Below, one piece after another: positions 63,922-64,000 of a DNA stretch of 64,000 bases. Position numbers and translations under genes: made by a program. Every line of letters begins with the position of its first letter. Position 1 is the first letter of the stretch. This DNA is from Candidatus Neomarinimicrobiota bacterium (GTDB taxonomy: Bacteria; Fidelibacterota; UBA8477; JABMPR01), in NCBI GenBank assembly GCA_016784545.1, contig JADHUM010000005.1, positions 1 to 64,000 on the forward strand, written 5' to 3'. The notes below the pieces were generated by a model, which saw only the letters and a list, made by a program, of their open reading frames with translations, had not been told where the DNA came from and did not search any database.

Positions 63922-64000
63922 CTACTTCTTATCCTTCATTACCATTCAGCGTTCACTTAGTCTTTATTTACTTGTTTTTCAAGCATTTTAACAGTCTTAT

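Noticed and set aside
1-64000. CRISPR array, phage region or antiphage system
   Set aside because: I saw no regular direct repeats with spacers, no cas, integrase or phage structural genes.

Overview
The window is gene-dense bacterial chromosome (about 60 protein genes, one tRNA) with housekeeping metabolism, envelope biogenesis and some accessory functions. Several traits point to a Gram-negative lineage of the FCB superphylum (Bacteroidetes/Marinimicrobia-like): an LpxC-FabZ fusion gene, a DUF3098-like protein, lipid A, Lpt-independent envelope genes (LpxA, LpxL-type acyltransferase, RseP), ATP-type PEP carboxykinase, and at least two promoters of the Bacteroidetes type (-33 TTTG, about 19-20 bases, -7 TAnnTTTG). 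I cannot fix the phylum from this sequence alone; a Neomarinimicrobiota-like genome is my best guess.

Layout: 1-139 is the 5' end of a group II intron (minus strand) inserted just behind the terminator of a STAS-domain gene. 730-5444 holds a multidomain acyltransferase, an OPT transporter and adenosine deaminase. 5456-8682 is a fur-feoA-feoB-FeoB-associated iron uptake operon on the minus strand, followed by pcrA/uvrD and mltG. 12232-12690 has a DUF3098-like gene and tRNA-Asp with a broken partial copy beside it. 12952-16314 is a small surface-polysaccharide cluster (GT-C enzyme, UDP-galactopyranose mutase, GT2). 16504-31348 mixes a large lipoprotein with amidase/golvesin-like regions, a GNAT, pckA, a Gly-rich lipoprotein, a cysteine desulfurase/selenocysteine lyase-like enzyme, a Spy-like protein, a phosphoesterase, a DAACS symporter, an S9 peptidase and a second GT-C enzyme. 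31488-42192 (all minus) holds SUI1, a cyclic-2,3-diphosphoglycerate-synthetase-like GTPase, dusB, an MttB-family protein paired with a C_GCAxxG_C_C protein, rsgA, an acyltransferase, a second C_GCAxxG_C_C protein interrupted by an in-frame TGA, a methyltransferase and RNase D. 42389-51025 (plus) holds rpmB, an ABC-2 exporter with a LolA-like protein, arcC, sucCD, ndk, a SPOR protein and a polytopic membrane protein. 51095-53943 is a flotillin/NfeD membrane module. 54023-63921 ends with MsbA-like, tsaC/ywlC, lpxL-like, rseP, dxr, lpxA and lpxC-fabZ on the minus strand.

The most interesting item is the gene at 39456-40313. Its reading frame opens with a good ribosome binding site and start, meets TGA at codon 24, and continues without a break for 260 codons. 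The TGA falls exactly where the paralogue at 34878-35321, and the second half of the same protein, have the first conserved cysteine. A stable hairpin begins 7 bases behind the TGA. I read this as a two-lobed selenoprotein of the C_GCAxxG_C_C redox family; a nonsense mutation or sequencing error is the alternative.
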